Assembly: GCA_018466975.1 (NCBI GenBank)
Contig: CM031558.1
Coordinates: forward strand, 2,108,001 to 2,172,000
Direction: 5' to 3'
Length of the DNA: 64,000 nucleotides
Source of the DNA: Sparassis latifolia
Taxonomy: Eukaryota > Basidiomycota > Agaricomycetes > Polyporales > Sparassidaceae
Each line of letters opens with the position of its first letter. Within the stretch, counting starts at the first letter, position 1. The position numbers and the translations under genes are program-made. This document shows, in pieces, positions 46,224 to 57,990 of the stretch. Below the pieces are notes generated by a model. The model was given only the letters and a program-made list of their open reading frames with translations, was not told where the DNA came from and made no database searches.

Positions 46224-46718
46224 GCTGTTCTACGCTTGAATTTGCGACTTGTTGGGCCCTTGTTGGAGATTGGAGATATACAATAAATGCATATACCGAT
46301 ATGTGGGGAACGGCTGGCTTTGTAATCAACGTTTTCGATGCTTGATGCTGTAGCCTTGCCAATGCCTAAAATGTCTGAGAACTTGCAGTGAGATCCTGCC
46401 TGCCAAGGTGAGATCCTCGTCGTCACCGCGTCGCGATCACGTGCTTCGCGTTTCCTGAATGACTGCGGGGTGGCCGAACGTTGAATCTTCTTGTACATGA
46501 ATTGTGGAATACAACATGAAATACTGCTCTGCTGCGAGAACTGTCAATTGTGCTCTTTATTGTATCTGCCAGTGGAAGATCCCCGGACGCTGTGACGACG
46601 GAACATTACGTGACTGTGACATCCGTGACACGACTGGCGTCCAAGTGCAGTCTGCCTACCAATCTGTACTTGAACTGATACTCGTCCTTTAAAATTTGGG
46701 TATTATTCCACGCAGAGG
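46224..46718. other. Intergenic, promoter of the Arp10-like gene
   Basis: About 500 bp between two tandem plus-strand genes. No gene is supported. Confidence 0.45.
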
Positions 46719-48802
46719 ATGTCTGCAGTATCAAGTACACCACGCAGACAAACCAGCCATGAATCAGGGACTCCTGTTGCTACTCCACAGACTACCCGCC
46801 TCACCGGCTCGCATATCGTTCAGTCATCTCCTCACTACCAGACGACACGCAGACATTCCTTGTATGGGACAGAAGACCGAATCATTCTAGATCCTGGGTC
46901 TCGGGTATGGAAAGTAGGATTCAGCGGTGAGGGTAAGCCAAGGGATGTCTTTTTTGCTGGAGGAGGGAGTTGCATGTCCCTATGGACTTTAAATCGTGCG
47001 ACGAAGCCGGCTGAGAGAGAGGAAGAGGATAAGCTGCTTGATGTGAGATTGCAAGCATCCCTGCGGTCGGTCTTTCATGAGTACGGTCGTTTTTCCCTCG
47101 CTTTGTGACGTTCTCACATTGATAGGCAAGTTCGCTGCTCACGGATCCCAAGTCACGCAAAGTAATTCTGGTGGAACATCCACTACTGCCGTTGTACATC
47201 AAGGATACCCTAGCGCGAATACTCTTCGACAATCTCCAGGTATGTTCCTGAATGCACTGTCTCGTGGAAGTAACCATTGAAGACCTTAGGTACCTTCTAT
47301 CTCATTCGCCTCAAGCCACCTGCTCTCTTTGTTGGCTGCGGGGAGGATAACAGGACTCGTGCTAGACTGCGGCCACCTGGAGTCTACCGTATTACCGGTA
47401 TGTTGATTGTTACTAATGGAACCCATTTACTCAGACACTGCATACAGATATTTTCTTCACGCCCTTTGTTCCCACAGCTACGTACAACACCCCTGGCAGG
47501 CTCTCGCTTATCATCCCACCTCCGAGCTCTTCTCCTTCTCTTCGGAACCTATCTTCCACCACCAACATCTCTGAGCGCAGCAGCCAACATTCCCGCGGCA
47601 AACCGCTCCACACGCGTTCCGGAAGAAGTGCTTACCGATTCTGTGATAGAAGAGGCCAAGACCCGATGCTGTTTCGTCGGCGATGCGCTCGATGCATCAG
47701 ACGTCCGCATGATGTCTCCTAGAGACGATTCTACCGAACTGGATCTACCACCTAGCGACCCAGCGATGTCAGAGTCTGAGTTCTCGCGTGTCTCCGCAGA
47801 CATAGATAGTAACTTCTCCTCGCAGCACGCGGCATCATCAGGATACTCCGTGGTGTCACACTCACAAGTGAATTCCGATGGACCGCGGCCAGGAGAAAGT
47901 CATTTGCAGGCCCTCGCGACGATGTATACGCGGCATTCCACTGCTACCGACTTGCACATGCGCGTAGATCCTCCGCCATCGCAACAGACGGGCACGGGAC
48001 GGGGAACGTTGATCATACCTGGATGGATTCGGGAGCGGGCTGCGGAGGTCCTTTTCGAAGGCGGCGACGTTGACGAGAGCAGCGTGGCGGAAGTTGTCCT
48101 CGATTCTCTCCTTAAGGTTCGCACCCTTTTGGTCCTTCGTCTGCGCCACTGGCTAAGTTTATTTCACAAATTTAGGTACCGGTAGATCTCCGGAAGACTC
48201 TCGCGTCGACTATCGTGGTCGTCGGGGGCACCCCGATGCTCCCAGGATTCATCCCGCGACTGCATGCAGAACTCGCACATGCAATTATGTCATCGTCGTC
48301 TGCGCCATCATCGCGTCCGCCTAGTCGACCCGGCAAACAGCGACCCGCGCCGTACGACCGCTACGCCGCACTCCGTCCGCTGCTGCCGTACTTCGCAATT
48401 CTGAACAACCCGTTGCCGCAGCCTCCCGCGTCCGGGAGTGCGAGTGCCAATGCCGGACGGGCGCCCGCGTTCACACCTGCTACGATGGCTTGGGTGGGTG
48501 GATCTTTGGCAGGGTACGCCCCCCCCTCAATCTCGTCCTCCCACGCGGCGTCTCACTAACCCATCCTTAGTGCACTGAAAACCGGTGGCGTGGAAGTGCC
48601 CCGGGAAAAATGGGATGCAGACGAGGCTGAGCCGGACGAAGACGAGGCGGTGGTCGTCCTGCCGGAAGGGATACTGCGGTCCCCCAAGAGCATCATCCCA
48701 GATTGGACGAGAACTCCGCTGTTCGCAGGAGCGCCGTCTGTTGCGCATGCTCGCCCGCAAGTGACCATACTGGCAGCCGCTGAGACTGTCGTCGGAGCAT
48801 AG
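46719..48802 (+). CDS. ARP10: Actin-related protein, Arp10 (dynactin) type
   Basis: Start ATG 46719. After a Ser/Thr-rich leader comes an actin-fold N-terminus (RIILDPGSRVWKVGFSGEGK, PRDVFF), then LLTDPKSRKVILVEHPLLPL, TLARILFDNLQVPSISFASS, LLAAGRITGLVLDCGHLES, and late in the protein VVVGGTPMLPGFIPRLHAEL and MAWVGGSLAGALKTGG. These correspond to the phosphate-1, adenosine and C-terminal segments of actin-like proteins, but the ATP loops are degenerate, as is usual for Arp10/Arp11, the pointed-end subunit of dynactin. A Ser-rich insert of about 100 residues splits the fold, and another Ser/Pro-rich loop lies near 48300. At least five introns. The assignment to Arp10 rather than another divergent Arp is by overall pattern. 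Confidence 0.72.
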
Positions 48803-49123
48803 CAATGTATTGATCCGGATCCTCGAAAGTTTATATACGAATCTTCTATCTCTACAGCATACCTTTTGTTTTGTTGAACGAAGGAGGAGCACACAGACCG
48901 GAAGTACAGACATACAACAGCCGTGAGCGTCACGTACAAGAACCACTCGGACATACAGTGGTATGCATGTCCGGGATCAAAGAGGGGTAAACAACTAAAG
49001 ACACAAATATGGAAGCAACGATAAAAGTTAAACAGATAACCAGGATGAAGGACGAAATCAAACGAGGGCGCTATATGGTTATCAGTTAATTGTCAAGCAG
49101 TCAACGATGAGAATGGGCGAGGC
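48803..49123. other. Convergent 3' intergenic region
   Basis: About 320 bp between the stops of the Arp10-like gene (plus) and the PX/PB1 gene (minus). AT-rich, no gene seen. Confidence 0.5.
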
Positions 49124-51825
49124 TCAGGATTTAGTGTCGAAGATACGAATGGTAAGCTTTCCGGCACAGCCAGCCACGGCGGTGTGCCACTCCTCTTCAG
49201 AGTAGATGTAGCGCAAGGAAGTAAGTGAGCGTTCGCTTGACAGAGAGCTGGAGCGAGGACGGCCCCGCGTGGAAGGAGTCTGGGGAATAGCACTTTGGGG
49301 GAGGTAACCAATGACGAACGTGTTCGAGAGCGGCACTTCCTCCTGCTTCGCGAATTTGTCACGGAGACGTTCACGGACCTCGGGATACGACGTGCCATAA
49401 CTGGCGCGCAGTAGAACAATAGACTCTCGTAGCATGGCCTTGATGGTGTAGGTGTCGGATCCTGTAGGGCTGGTCATCCTAGGGGGAGACGCTGGAGGTG
49501 ACCAGGGTAAATGGAACTGCCCCGGTGGTCTGTCCTGGAACGGCTTAGGGAAGCGGTCAGGAGTGGACATGTGCTTGTCGAAGCGCAGTGGTAGAACTTC
49601 CCGTCCCCCATACTGGTGATCGTCAGGAAGGACTGACGAAGCAGGGGTAGACCGAAGGCTGGGGTCTACTCACTCGTCAATCGCTCTCTCTGGCAAACGG
49701 CAGACGAAAGCCTCACCATAGAAATACGCATCAATGCAATCATCTCGCTGCTCATACCAGACGTCCTCTGCCACGTTCCCATTGGACCTGGTATCGACTG
49801 AACGACGTGAATGGTTTGATAGCGAACGAAGAGCAGTCCCGTTTGGTGGAGGCGACATACGCCTAGGAAGTACTGCATCTACGGATGAATTAGAAATGAG
49901 CGAATTGATGGTGGCTACGGAAGCCCTTGATGCGTGAGATGGTTGAGGGAAAGAGTACGGTATCCACCGTTCAGCGATCGACGACATCGATGACTGCATG
50001 GAAAATGATGATAGTATCGAGTTGCGCTGTGGGTCGAAGTCTGAATCTTTAGGCGCGCCGGATGTAATGTCGCTCGCGACACTCGTTTCTGACGCAACCG
50101 ACGTGCGCCATGATGATCGCCGCGAAGTCTCTGCGGAGAAACTAGAAAAACTCGCTGTCGAGTTTCGCGAAGAATCGGCGAGAACACTGGCGGAATGTGA
50201 CAATTCTGGACTCCTGCTATCAGGCTGAGAATCTTGAACGTTGAGCGACTCGACATCGGGGTGCAGCACCTGAGATGCTGCACGCTGAGGAAATTCAGGG
50301 CTGTCGGGAGGGGTTGTCATGAAGATGACGCAATTCCTGTTCGCGCGACCTGGACATGAATTATTGTGCGAGCGTCGGACGGGCGGAGGAGCGTCCTGTG
50401 GCGAGTTCCCTATAGATAGATGCCGAATGTCAGATGCGAGCTCTTGGTCCTCCGGCAATGCCTGCAAGCCCATGCCATGATCACTCGACAACCCGTCCGA
50501 CCATGAGTGATCATCCGGAGTAAACATGATGGGCATCTCCACGCCATCCACAGATGTCTGGGAGGAGAATGGCCTGTTCAAACTGCGGCGGTAAGATCCG
50601 GTTTGCGATCTTGGTGGTGCCGTCCGAGGACGATCGTCAGGCTCCGAAGTGTAACCGCCTACTCTCTCCGGAGTATCAACGTACAATGAACCGCGAGCAG
50701 ATACGGAGAAAGACATGGGTGTTGCTTGAGCTGCAGGACCAGCGGGAGGATTTGGGAAACGTGATAGACTCGAAGACGATGCCGATGAGTCTGAACGCGC
50801 ATACGCTGGACTTTTCCCCTTCGCTGATTTTGAGGAGTGCGGTGAGGCGACGGAAATGGCACTTGGAAGCGCAGGACTCGGGGGTAGATCTGCATACGAA
50901 TTCGGCATTTGCAGGGAGAGATTCGACGCGGAGAAGTACATGGAGAACGCGCTGCTTGTGACAGAATCGCGGCCGCCAGCACTTGTAGATGGGCGACGAG
51001 CCTTGCGCTCGTGGTCCTTGTCTCTTCTCCAGTACGCAAAAAAATCACGTACTGTACGCAACTCCCTAAGTTCTTTGATCAAAGTGGGAACATCATCGCT
51101 GAGCAACGTTTCAATCATTGCCTGGAATTCCTTCCCTCTCTGGTCTACGGTCGACTGACTGGGCCGAAAGAGTGTACCCTTCTTGGTGAGCTTGGGTATG
51201 ATCTCGTGAACGTCCTTCGCAACGCTGTTAGCCTCCGGACCTGGAGGTAACGACTCGAACGAAGCAGCTTGGTCGGACTGGATGTAGACACCGTTTTTCT
51301 TCACCCCTTTGCCTGCTGCGAGACGGTGCCGTTTATTCCGAGCCATCATACCGTACTCCTCCTCCAATATCTCTTGGAGATAGAGACAGTCTTCCCAGCG
51401 ACGCCAGACCTCGTATTCGGTATGGGAGTTGCCCGACTTACCGCTGGACGTATCATCCCGCACGTCTCCCGTAATGGGACATATCCGCATTCCATAGCAA
51501 AAGCCACTACCTGCATGACGGTCAGGGACTGGTTGCGATAACCGTTGACATAGGAACACACCAAATTTGGTGGGTGGTAGCACTTCTACTACAAATTCGC
51601 GGGGGGCGCTGCGCTGTACGGCCCGTTTGTAGTTCTAAACGGCGAATCAGTGGAAGGCGACCATGTATGTGGCGAGCGGCGTACGTGCTGGAGTGGTGGC
51701 CCACCAAGCGCACCCATTCCGGGCCCGCCCTGTCGTGACAAGGGCATGGTTGCAGCGACGTGAGTAGACGCTACACGTACAGGTGGAAGGGTAGATAAAC
51801 TAACCATCTCTGGTCCAGAAGCCAT
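49124..51825 (-). CDS. PX and PB1 domain scaffold protein
   Basis: Start ATG 51825 (MASGPE). After a short Pro/Ser stretch comes a PX-like domain: REFVVEVLPPTKFGVFLC, EYEVWRRWEDCLYLQEILEE, KLTKKGTLFRPSQSTVDQRG, LRTVRDFFAYWRR. A long disordered Ser-rich middle of about 450 residues follows, with many SRxS-like sites. The last exon is PB1-like: YGGREVLPLRFDKHM, YTIKAMLRESIVLLRASYG, YPEVRERLRDKFAKQEEV, LRYIYSEEEWHTAVAGC and GKLTIRIFDT. The order PX then PB1 is that of the C-terminal half of the polarity scaffolds Bem1/Scd2, but both SH3 domains are missing. It may bind phosphoinositides and a PB1 partner; this is inference. The exact last splice junction (near 49670) is ambiguous. Confidence 0.75.
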
Positions 51826-54415
51826 GGGGACCCCAGAGGCAGCATAAGGAGATTATTCTGTTGAAGCGGGTGGAGTAGAGTGCATATGCCTCGGATAATA
51901 TGCAATCAAGGGACTAACCGTATAAAACCTGACTTCCACGATCAGATACGTGCGCGTGCCGTAAGAGGCAGTGTATGTCGGTTTCCTGCTCGATGCTCAG
52001 TCACTTACAGTGGGCGTTGGGTTCGCTGCGGGCGACGACGATGAAGGTAGGAAGAAAAGTAAAGCACGGGCTGTCCCGTGCGCTGCGGACTGCTATAGGG
52101 ATCACCATTTGCGTCGAGCTTATTGTCTTGGGCGGATGATGGGTTTGAGGCAGGAAGCCCTATTCTAGGCCAGATTTCGCATGATCAGACCCGATCCACC
52201 ACGTTCTCGTCGCTTTTAGATTGCAGATTTACACACCCTTCAGTGCACTTCAGTGAAGTACTTGAGTCTCGCAGGCACATACATATGTATGTCTCTACTG
52301 GCTCTCATTTCAGGCTCGTCGTCTCTCCCTAATTATTCCAAGTTTTCTTTTTCTACTCACTAGCGAGCACTTATTATTCATATCAGCATAAGTACAATAA
52401 TAATGGACATATGGTGACATGCATACGATAACCGGCCTCTTAGTTTAAAGTTCGTCCAAGAAACTGACAGCAAAAACTTATCTCGTCACGTAGACAGATC
52501 CACGAGGAAATCTACTCGGGGTGCAATCCGCGTTGGCTGAGGGCACGCGTGTGTCGTAGTTTGGCTAAGATTTTGCGCGCATCACGCAAATCGCCGCGAC
52601 ATACAGCATGATGTAGGACTGTTTTGAAGGACGTTGTTCCGATCGTCGACTCGCTGCTCACCGGGGTCCTGCTGTATATCAGACGCTTGGTTTCTGAAAA
52701 AACTAAACGAAACTAAAGAAAAGAAGGGGTCTGTCAGGTTGATCCATGGCGAATAACGCTCGTAAGGAAGGTTGCGTGAGGGTCAAACTAACGAGTGGAC
52801 GAAGATGGCTCCCCGGAAATGTGGAAATTGGTCGAACGGGATAAGAAGATAAGTTCTGAGTTGCGAGGATAGGACTGAGAGCTGAGCGCTGAGGTGGAGG
52901 GCGCATGTGAGGGAAACATTCTGGGACAAGCCGAGACAGCAGAGGAGTATTGGCATCTAAGGATAATCGAAAGGTGGTCACAAGTAAAGACCAACGTATC
53001 TCAGCCAGTGCTGGAATCTCACCATAACTTACCCACACCTCTGGGATAGGGATGCTCTGTCGAGCTAGAAGTCTCACCGGTGGGAGACCATGTCGTCACT
53101 GAGGTGAGGAAGAACCTGATTGATCTGTGATTAATTTGGAGGGGTCACGTACGCGAGAACGTACAGTGTCCGTAATGGTCATGGGTCAGGTAAACCATAG
53201 TGGGGAACTGTGTATGGACATGAACAGGGTTGGCTTGGCCTTTGGATAGGACAAGTAGCCCTGTTCATATGCGTCAGGTCAGAGAAGTATACTACCATCT
53301 GATATGATACAATGAGGACGACCAGACGAAGCCCCATGGCCGGATGAGCTAACGATACTGAGGCGATCAGTAACGTCTCCACAAGTTGCAATCAAGCATA
53401 GATACTGCACTAGAGCCCCGAGTTAAGGGTCTTACATTCTCTCAGGGCCGTAACTCCTTGACACTCGCGGGACTGTGCGCTGGCACAATGACGAGAGCAT
53501 CGGCGTGTGGACGGCCCCGAACACTGAGGGCGACGTTGACGCACCGAAACACACCTCTGAGGGAACCAGGATGAGTGTACCACATGGTACTGGTGTGGCA
53601 CTTGCGGTGGGACGGGGACCAATCGTACTCGCACGCGTAAGAGGTACTGTATCTATTAGTCAGCCTACACCTACCGTAGCATGAGGATACGAAGAGCTCA
53701 CCCGGGTGTTGAGAAGACACGCGAGTCAGATGCGGCCTCCGTGAGGCGACGTGAGTATCTCCACGCCTTATCACCATGTGCATATCAGTCCTGACACACA
53801 TGTAGAGCAATAGCTTCAGGTGCGTTTGAGGAGGAGGCTCAGGAGTGAAAGTGCTAGTTCATTAATTGCTGCAGTCAGCGCATTTCCTTTCCGGACTCCT
53901 ATAGTATGTGTCTAATCGGACAGAGCACTCACCGACAGAGAAAACAACTGTACACGTATGTAAGTTTGGACGACTCTAGAAGTCTAAGAACTTGAAGGGA
54001 TGGGATCTTTGAATCCATCGGGATCTGAATGCCGCGGCACCGACAACACTGCTGTTGACCGCGAGCCCTCGTTCCTAGTCAGGCACCATCAGTCTCCCAT
54101 GTATACTGCAAACCTCACAATCCACATGCGCACGCCATCCTCATCGAGGTTTCCTGTGCAAGTCATTGGCTAGCATATGGCACCTGTCATAAATAGATCT
54201 TCCGTAAGTACACTGACAATCTAACAGCTACAGCAACGGGACAGGGAACGAAGGGTTGACAGTAATCAACTGAGGCCAACCGCCTTTAGAAGGCTCAAGC
54301 CACTGGGAAAACCCATGTAAATAAGGGGACGAAGCGGACGTGTCAAAAGCAATGCAGGACAACAAACCTATTCAAGAAAGTACGACGCACATATCCAAAC
54401 GCCACGTCAGGTTCA
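51826..54415. other. 2.6-kb gene-poor interval
   Basis: The right part holds the 3' end of the next gene and the left part the PX/PB1 promoter, with a TATA-like ACCGTATAAAACC near 51917. In between I found no gene I can support. A minus-strand exon-like stretch near 53030-53080 (LLARQSIPIPEVW) recalls aminoglycoside-phosphotransferase proteins but cannot be extended. Confidence 0.4.
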
Positions 54416-55923
54416 TCAGTCCACGAGATCCTCCGTGCCCAAGATACCGCGCAAAACCTGCACCTGCCGTTCCTTTGCCTTCATCTTCCCTTCCTTCAAC
54501 CTCTCGATACCGCTCCCAATGCTCTTCATGTGCACCTCCAGGGGAATATGCTCTCCCATGAGCTCTGGTGCAGCGACTCTCTCTCTCAGGTCTTCCAAGT
54601 CGGCACTCATAGCCTGCAGGGTCTGCAAGGCACCTACGACATGAGCGAGCGCACGACTCCGGTAAGCAGTGAGGTTCCGCAGAAGCATGAGATGCTGCCG
54701 CTGGCTGCGAACTTCGCGCTTATTCCCGCCCAACTTGGTCCAGAGCTCGGACAAGAGTTCGCTGTGTGCAGATGAGATAGACGCGTCCTCTCGATGGACG
54801 ATGTCATGCAGTGTGACGAGAATTTCTTCGAGTCTGTCTAAGTTCAGCAGGTTCGCCTCAGCCTCGATGATCAGTCGCTGCATATTGGTCGCAAGAACAT
54901 CCATAGCTGCACGGAATGTCCGCAGAACCACTTCCTTAGTTTGGGGACGGGAGGAGAAGGGCCACACAATGCTCAAGGCCGAAGGTTTGACATTAGCCGC
55001 CTCAATTTGTCGCATAGCGAAGTCATTAACGGCCATGATGCTGAAGACGTGATGTCAGAATCACTAAACCAAGAGTCTGGCCAAACATACTTGTCTACTG
55101 CACCTGCCGTCTTGGCTGCGAATGTCTGCAAGCCTCGGCCAGCCTTCTTACCCGTCTCGTGAAATTCAGCCAAGGTATCCGCCAATAATTCCTTGCTTTT
55201 CAGATTACTTGCGCGAACTACCACGATTAGGTCGCTTGTGGCTATTTCGGCTTTCTTGATCTCGAGACTCAAGCCTGAGCTGTCCACAGAGTCATCAAGC
55301 AGTTGCTCAAAGGTAGAACCCTGCACGTCCATCAACCTCCCGAAATCAACTGAATGTTGCTTCTTCCCGCCATTGGGCTGTGGTGTGATGCACAGAGCGG
55401 AACGAGATATACCCGGGATAATGCAGAATGGGGAGAAGACGGTGCGGAATGTATGATTCAGTGTGGTGAAGAGAACACCAAGAATCCAGATAAAAAGGAG
55501 GATTCCCAGTGGTTTACGCAAGAGGCGCACGGCGGTGGTTAGGACGTCGCCCACATATCGGATTGTGAACGCTGCCACGACCCTCAGGGCGCGCCGCACC
55601 TGGTGCTGGTCGATTACTGGTGGCTCCGCTGCGTCCTGATGCAGAGGTCTTAACGTCGCTGCCTTGCGAGATGGTGCAGTCTGCGCGACGAGGGTTGTCT
55701 TGTACCCAGCTCTTCGTCGACGGGGGTTGCCGCCGCGTGCGGGCCTCAGCGCAGGGCGAACATAGTTCAAATCTTGAACGTCCTCCCACGCTTCTTCGTG
55801 AGTTTCAGATGTGGCGGACGAAGGAGCCTGCGGGATCTACTATGGTGTCAATGTCAACGAGACCTCGCAGACAAAAACACAGCACGGCACCTCAGGGTCC
55901 TTCGAGATCCCATTTTTGTTCAT
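54416..55923 (-). CDS. Conserved membrane protein, function unknown
   Basis: At least three exons: MNKNGISKDPEV (ATG 55923), then a long exon from APSSATSETHEEAWEDVQDL, then IMAVNDFAMRQIEAAN to the stop. A basic N-terminal region (RGGNPRRRRAGYK) precedes a strong hydrophobic segment (PLGILLFIWILGVLFTTL) and a second apolar stretch (SPFCIIPGI). The remainder is about 300 helical residues: GRLMDVQGSTFEQLLDDS, LEIKKAEIATSDLIVVVRAS, VVLRTFRAAMDVLATNMQRL, LDRLEEILVTLHDIVHRED. About 490 residues. The topology (short cytosolic head, one or two membrane passes, long coiled tail) resembles uncharacterised fungal proteins, but I cannot name a function. Confidence 0.75.
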
Positions 55924-56251
55924 CGTAAGATGGTTTGTATGCCAAATTCAGGTAAGTTGAGGAGAAGGGGCTGGTGAGTGCGTGAGCGTAGCAGGCAATG
56001 CAAGGGATGCATGTTGAACCTTCTTTGGGCGTCTGATGTGGCACAGCGAGTTCCTTTCCCTCATGCTCCCCTCATGGCAGAACGCGATGGCAAGTCCTGC
56101 GGCCGCAGCACCAGGCGTAATCTGCTCAGAAGATACGGTACAATTCCGGGCGCATAATGCCATGGGTGCAATTCTACATCGTTCAGAATTTACACAAAAA
56201 TGTTACAATCCTATTGCATACTACCAGTTGGTCCACCAGTTGGCCCTTCAG
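55924..56251. other. Intergenic between two minus-strand genes
   Basis: About 330 bp: promoter of the membrane protein gene and 3' end of the aldo-keto reductase. Nothing else seen. Confidence 0.45.
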
Positions 56252-57990
56252 CTACAGCCGACCGAACTTGTCCAAAGGTGGGCGTCCGAATGTCGGCTAT
56301 GTAGAAACGTGGTCAGCTATTCACACTGCGCCAAATTCAAAGAGAAGACACATACCGCAGGGGCAGGTTTCGTCTGGATGATACTCTCGATCTTCTCCAA
56401 TACCTCGGGAGTCAGCTTCGGGAGGACCTCCAGCGCCTTCAGGTTATCTAGGACCTGTTCCGGCTTCGAAGCACCAAGGATGACAGTTGAGGTGTTCGGA
56501 TTTTTGGCTACCCATGCCAGAGCAAGATGCGAGACCGTGCAGCCCAGTTCTAGCAAAACCGGGATCAAGTTCCTGACGACAGTTTGCGCCAAGTGAACAC
56601 TGACCATTCTCGGCGAACTCAGACAGCGTCTTGATCTTTGCGATCATAGCCAGACCCTCGGGTGTGCGGAGCTGCGCCGCGGTGTCCTGGAACTGTTTCT
56701 CCTTCTCTACTGCCAGGCGTGAATCTCCGGGGACGCCGTTGTTGTACTATTCGGATGTATGTCACTTAAACACTAATAATCAGAAGACTGCGGATACTTA
56801 CCTTGCCAGTAAGGATACCGCCAGCAAGTGCCGAGAAGACGGTCGTGCCCAAACCGTATTTCCGGTACAGAGGGCTAGCACAAGATCAGTTTTTAGGGTT
56901 TCACCAACAGCCGAGCGTGGCCACTTACTCGTACTCGCTCTCTGGACGCTCGCGGTGGAGCATGCTGATGTTCGAGAAGTTCAAGAGCGCTCCGCGAATG
57001 TCGATATGAAAATCACGCACTGATGCTTGCATTGCTCGGCAATGGGTGCAATGAGGTTGAGCTTCTCAGCAACAACTGTAGACAGTCCAAGAAGTCAAGA
57101 AGATGTTTGGGCGTAAGCATGGGGCAACGTACGGTGCGCCTCCTCAATCTGCTGAGCTGTCCACTCGGAAGTCGCCCAGTAGAACGCCTGCAAAGGGGTC
57201 AGAATCTGTACCGTAAGCCTCGCATCGCGAAGTCCCTACTCACCCATCCCTTCTCGATGACGAAGTTGAAGGCTCGAACGACCTCCTCCATTGGCACTTT
57301 CCAACCAGTCGAGTCTTAGCATGAACGGGAGTGACACCAGTCTTACCGGAGACATCGGGGCGATGGGCGAAGAGCACATCAACGTAATCAAGTTGAAGAC
57401 GCTCGAGACACTCCTTCGTGCCCTCGATGATGCTATGCCAGCACGGTGCGTCAATTCTGTAAGCATCTCCTTGTTTGGACCTACTGTTTCCTGGACAAGC
57501 CAGTGTCATTCGGCGAGCCATGGGTACCCCAGAAGAGCTTGGTCGTGATGACTAGGTCAGTCCGCCGGAGACCAAGCTCCTTGATCACTCGTCCCCTGCA
57601 TCAAACAAACGTGAGCGACAGATGAACAGTGAACCAGAACCAGCCCTCACATCTCAATCTCGGATTTACCGCCAGCATAGCCCTCAGCAGTATCGAACAT
57701 GTTGATACCATTATCGAAAGCGGTCTTGATGATTTCCTTAATCGTTGCTCAACGTCAGTAAACTCTAGAATGGGCCGAACACGCTGGGACACACCCTGAC
57801 GGGGTCACCAGTGACGGACCCACCCAACGTGAGCCCTGACGAGCGCGGTGAGCACGCACATTCTCGCCGTATGTCAAACGTTGCACTTACATCCGCCGAG
57901 CGAGAACAAAGGCACGCGCAAACCGCTAGGCCCCAGCCTGCGGAACGGCATGTTCTTCGCCTGGAACTCGACTTTCACGGTCTGCGACAT
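56252..57990 (-). CDS. Aldo-keto reductase, Kv-channel beta-subunit type
   Basis: NADPH-dependent oxidoreductase fold (TIM barrel) of the AKR6 type. Start ATG 57990 (MSQTVKVEFQAK), then NMPFRRLGPSGLRVPLFSLG, LTLGGSVTGDPV, an exon with GTKECLERLQLDYVDVLFAH, RPDVSGKTG, then EEVVRAFNFVIEKGW, RERPESEY, LYRKYGLGTTVFSALAGGI, LTGKY, TPEGLAMIAKIKTLSEFAE, LALAWVAKNPNTSTVILGAS, KPEQVLDNLKALEVLPKLT and a C-terminal exon PTFGRPPLDKFGRL. The block AWVAKNPNTSTVILGASKP is the cofactor-binding end of the barrel in this family. About ten small exons. In fungi these enzymes are soluble reductases; a link to K+ channels is not implied. Some splice joins in the middle were not checked base by base. Confidence 0.85.

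Noticed and set aside
53025..53100. Exon-like LLARQSIPIPEVW, reminiscent of aminoglycoside-phosphotransferase proteins
   Set aside because: An in-frame stop lies immediately upstream after the only good acceptor, and no downstream kinase motifs were found.
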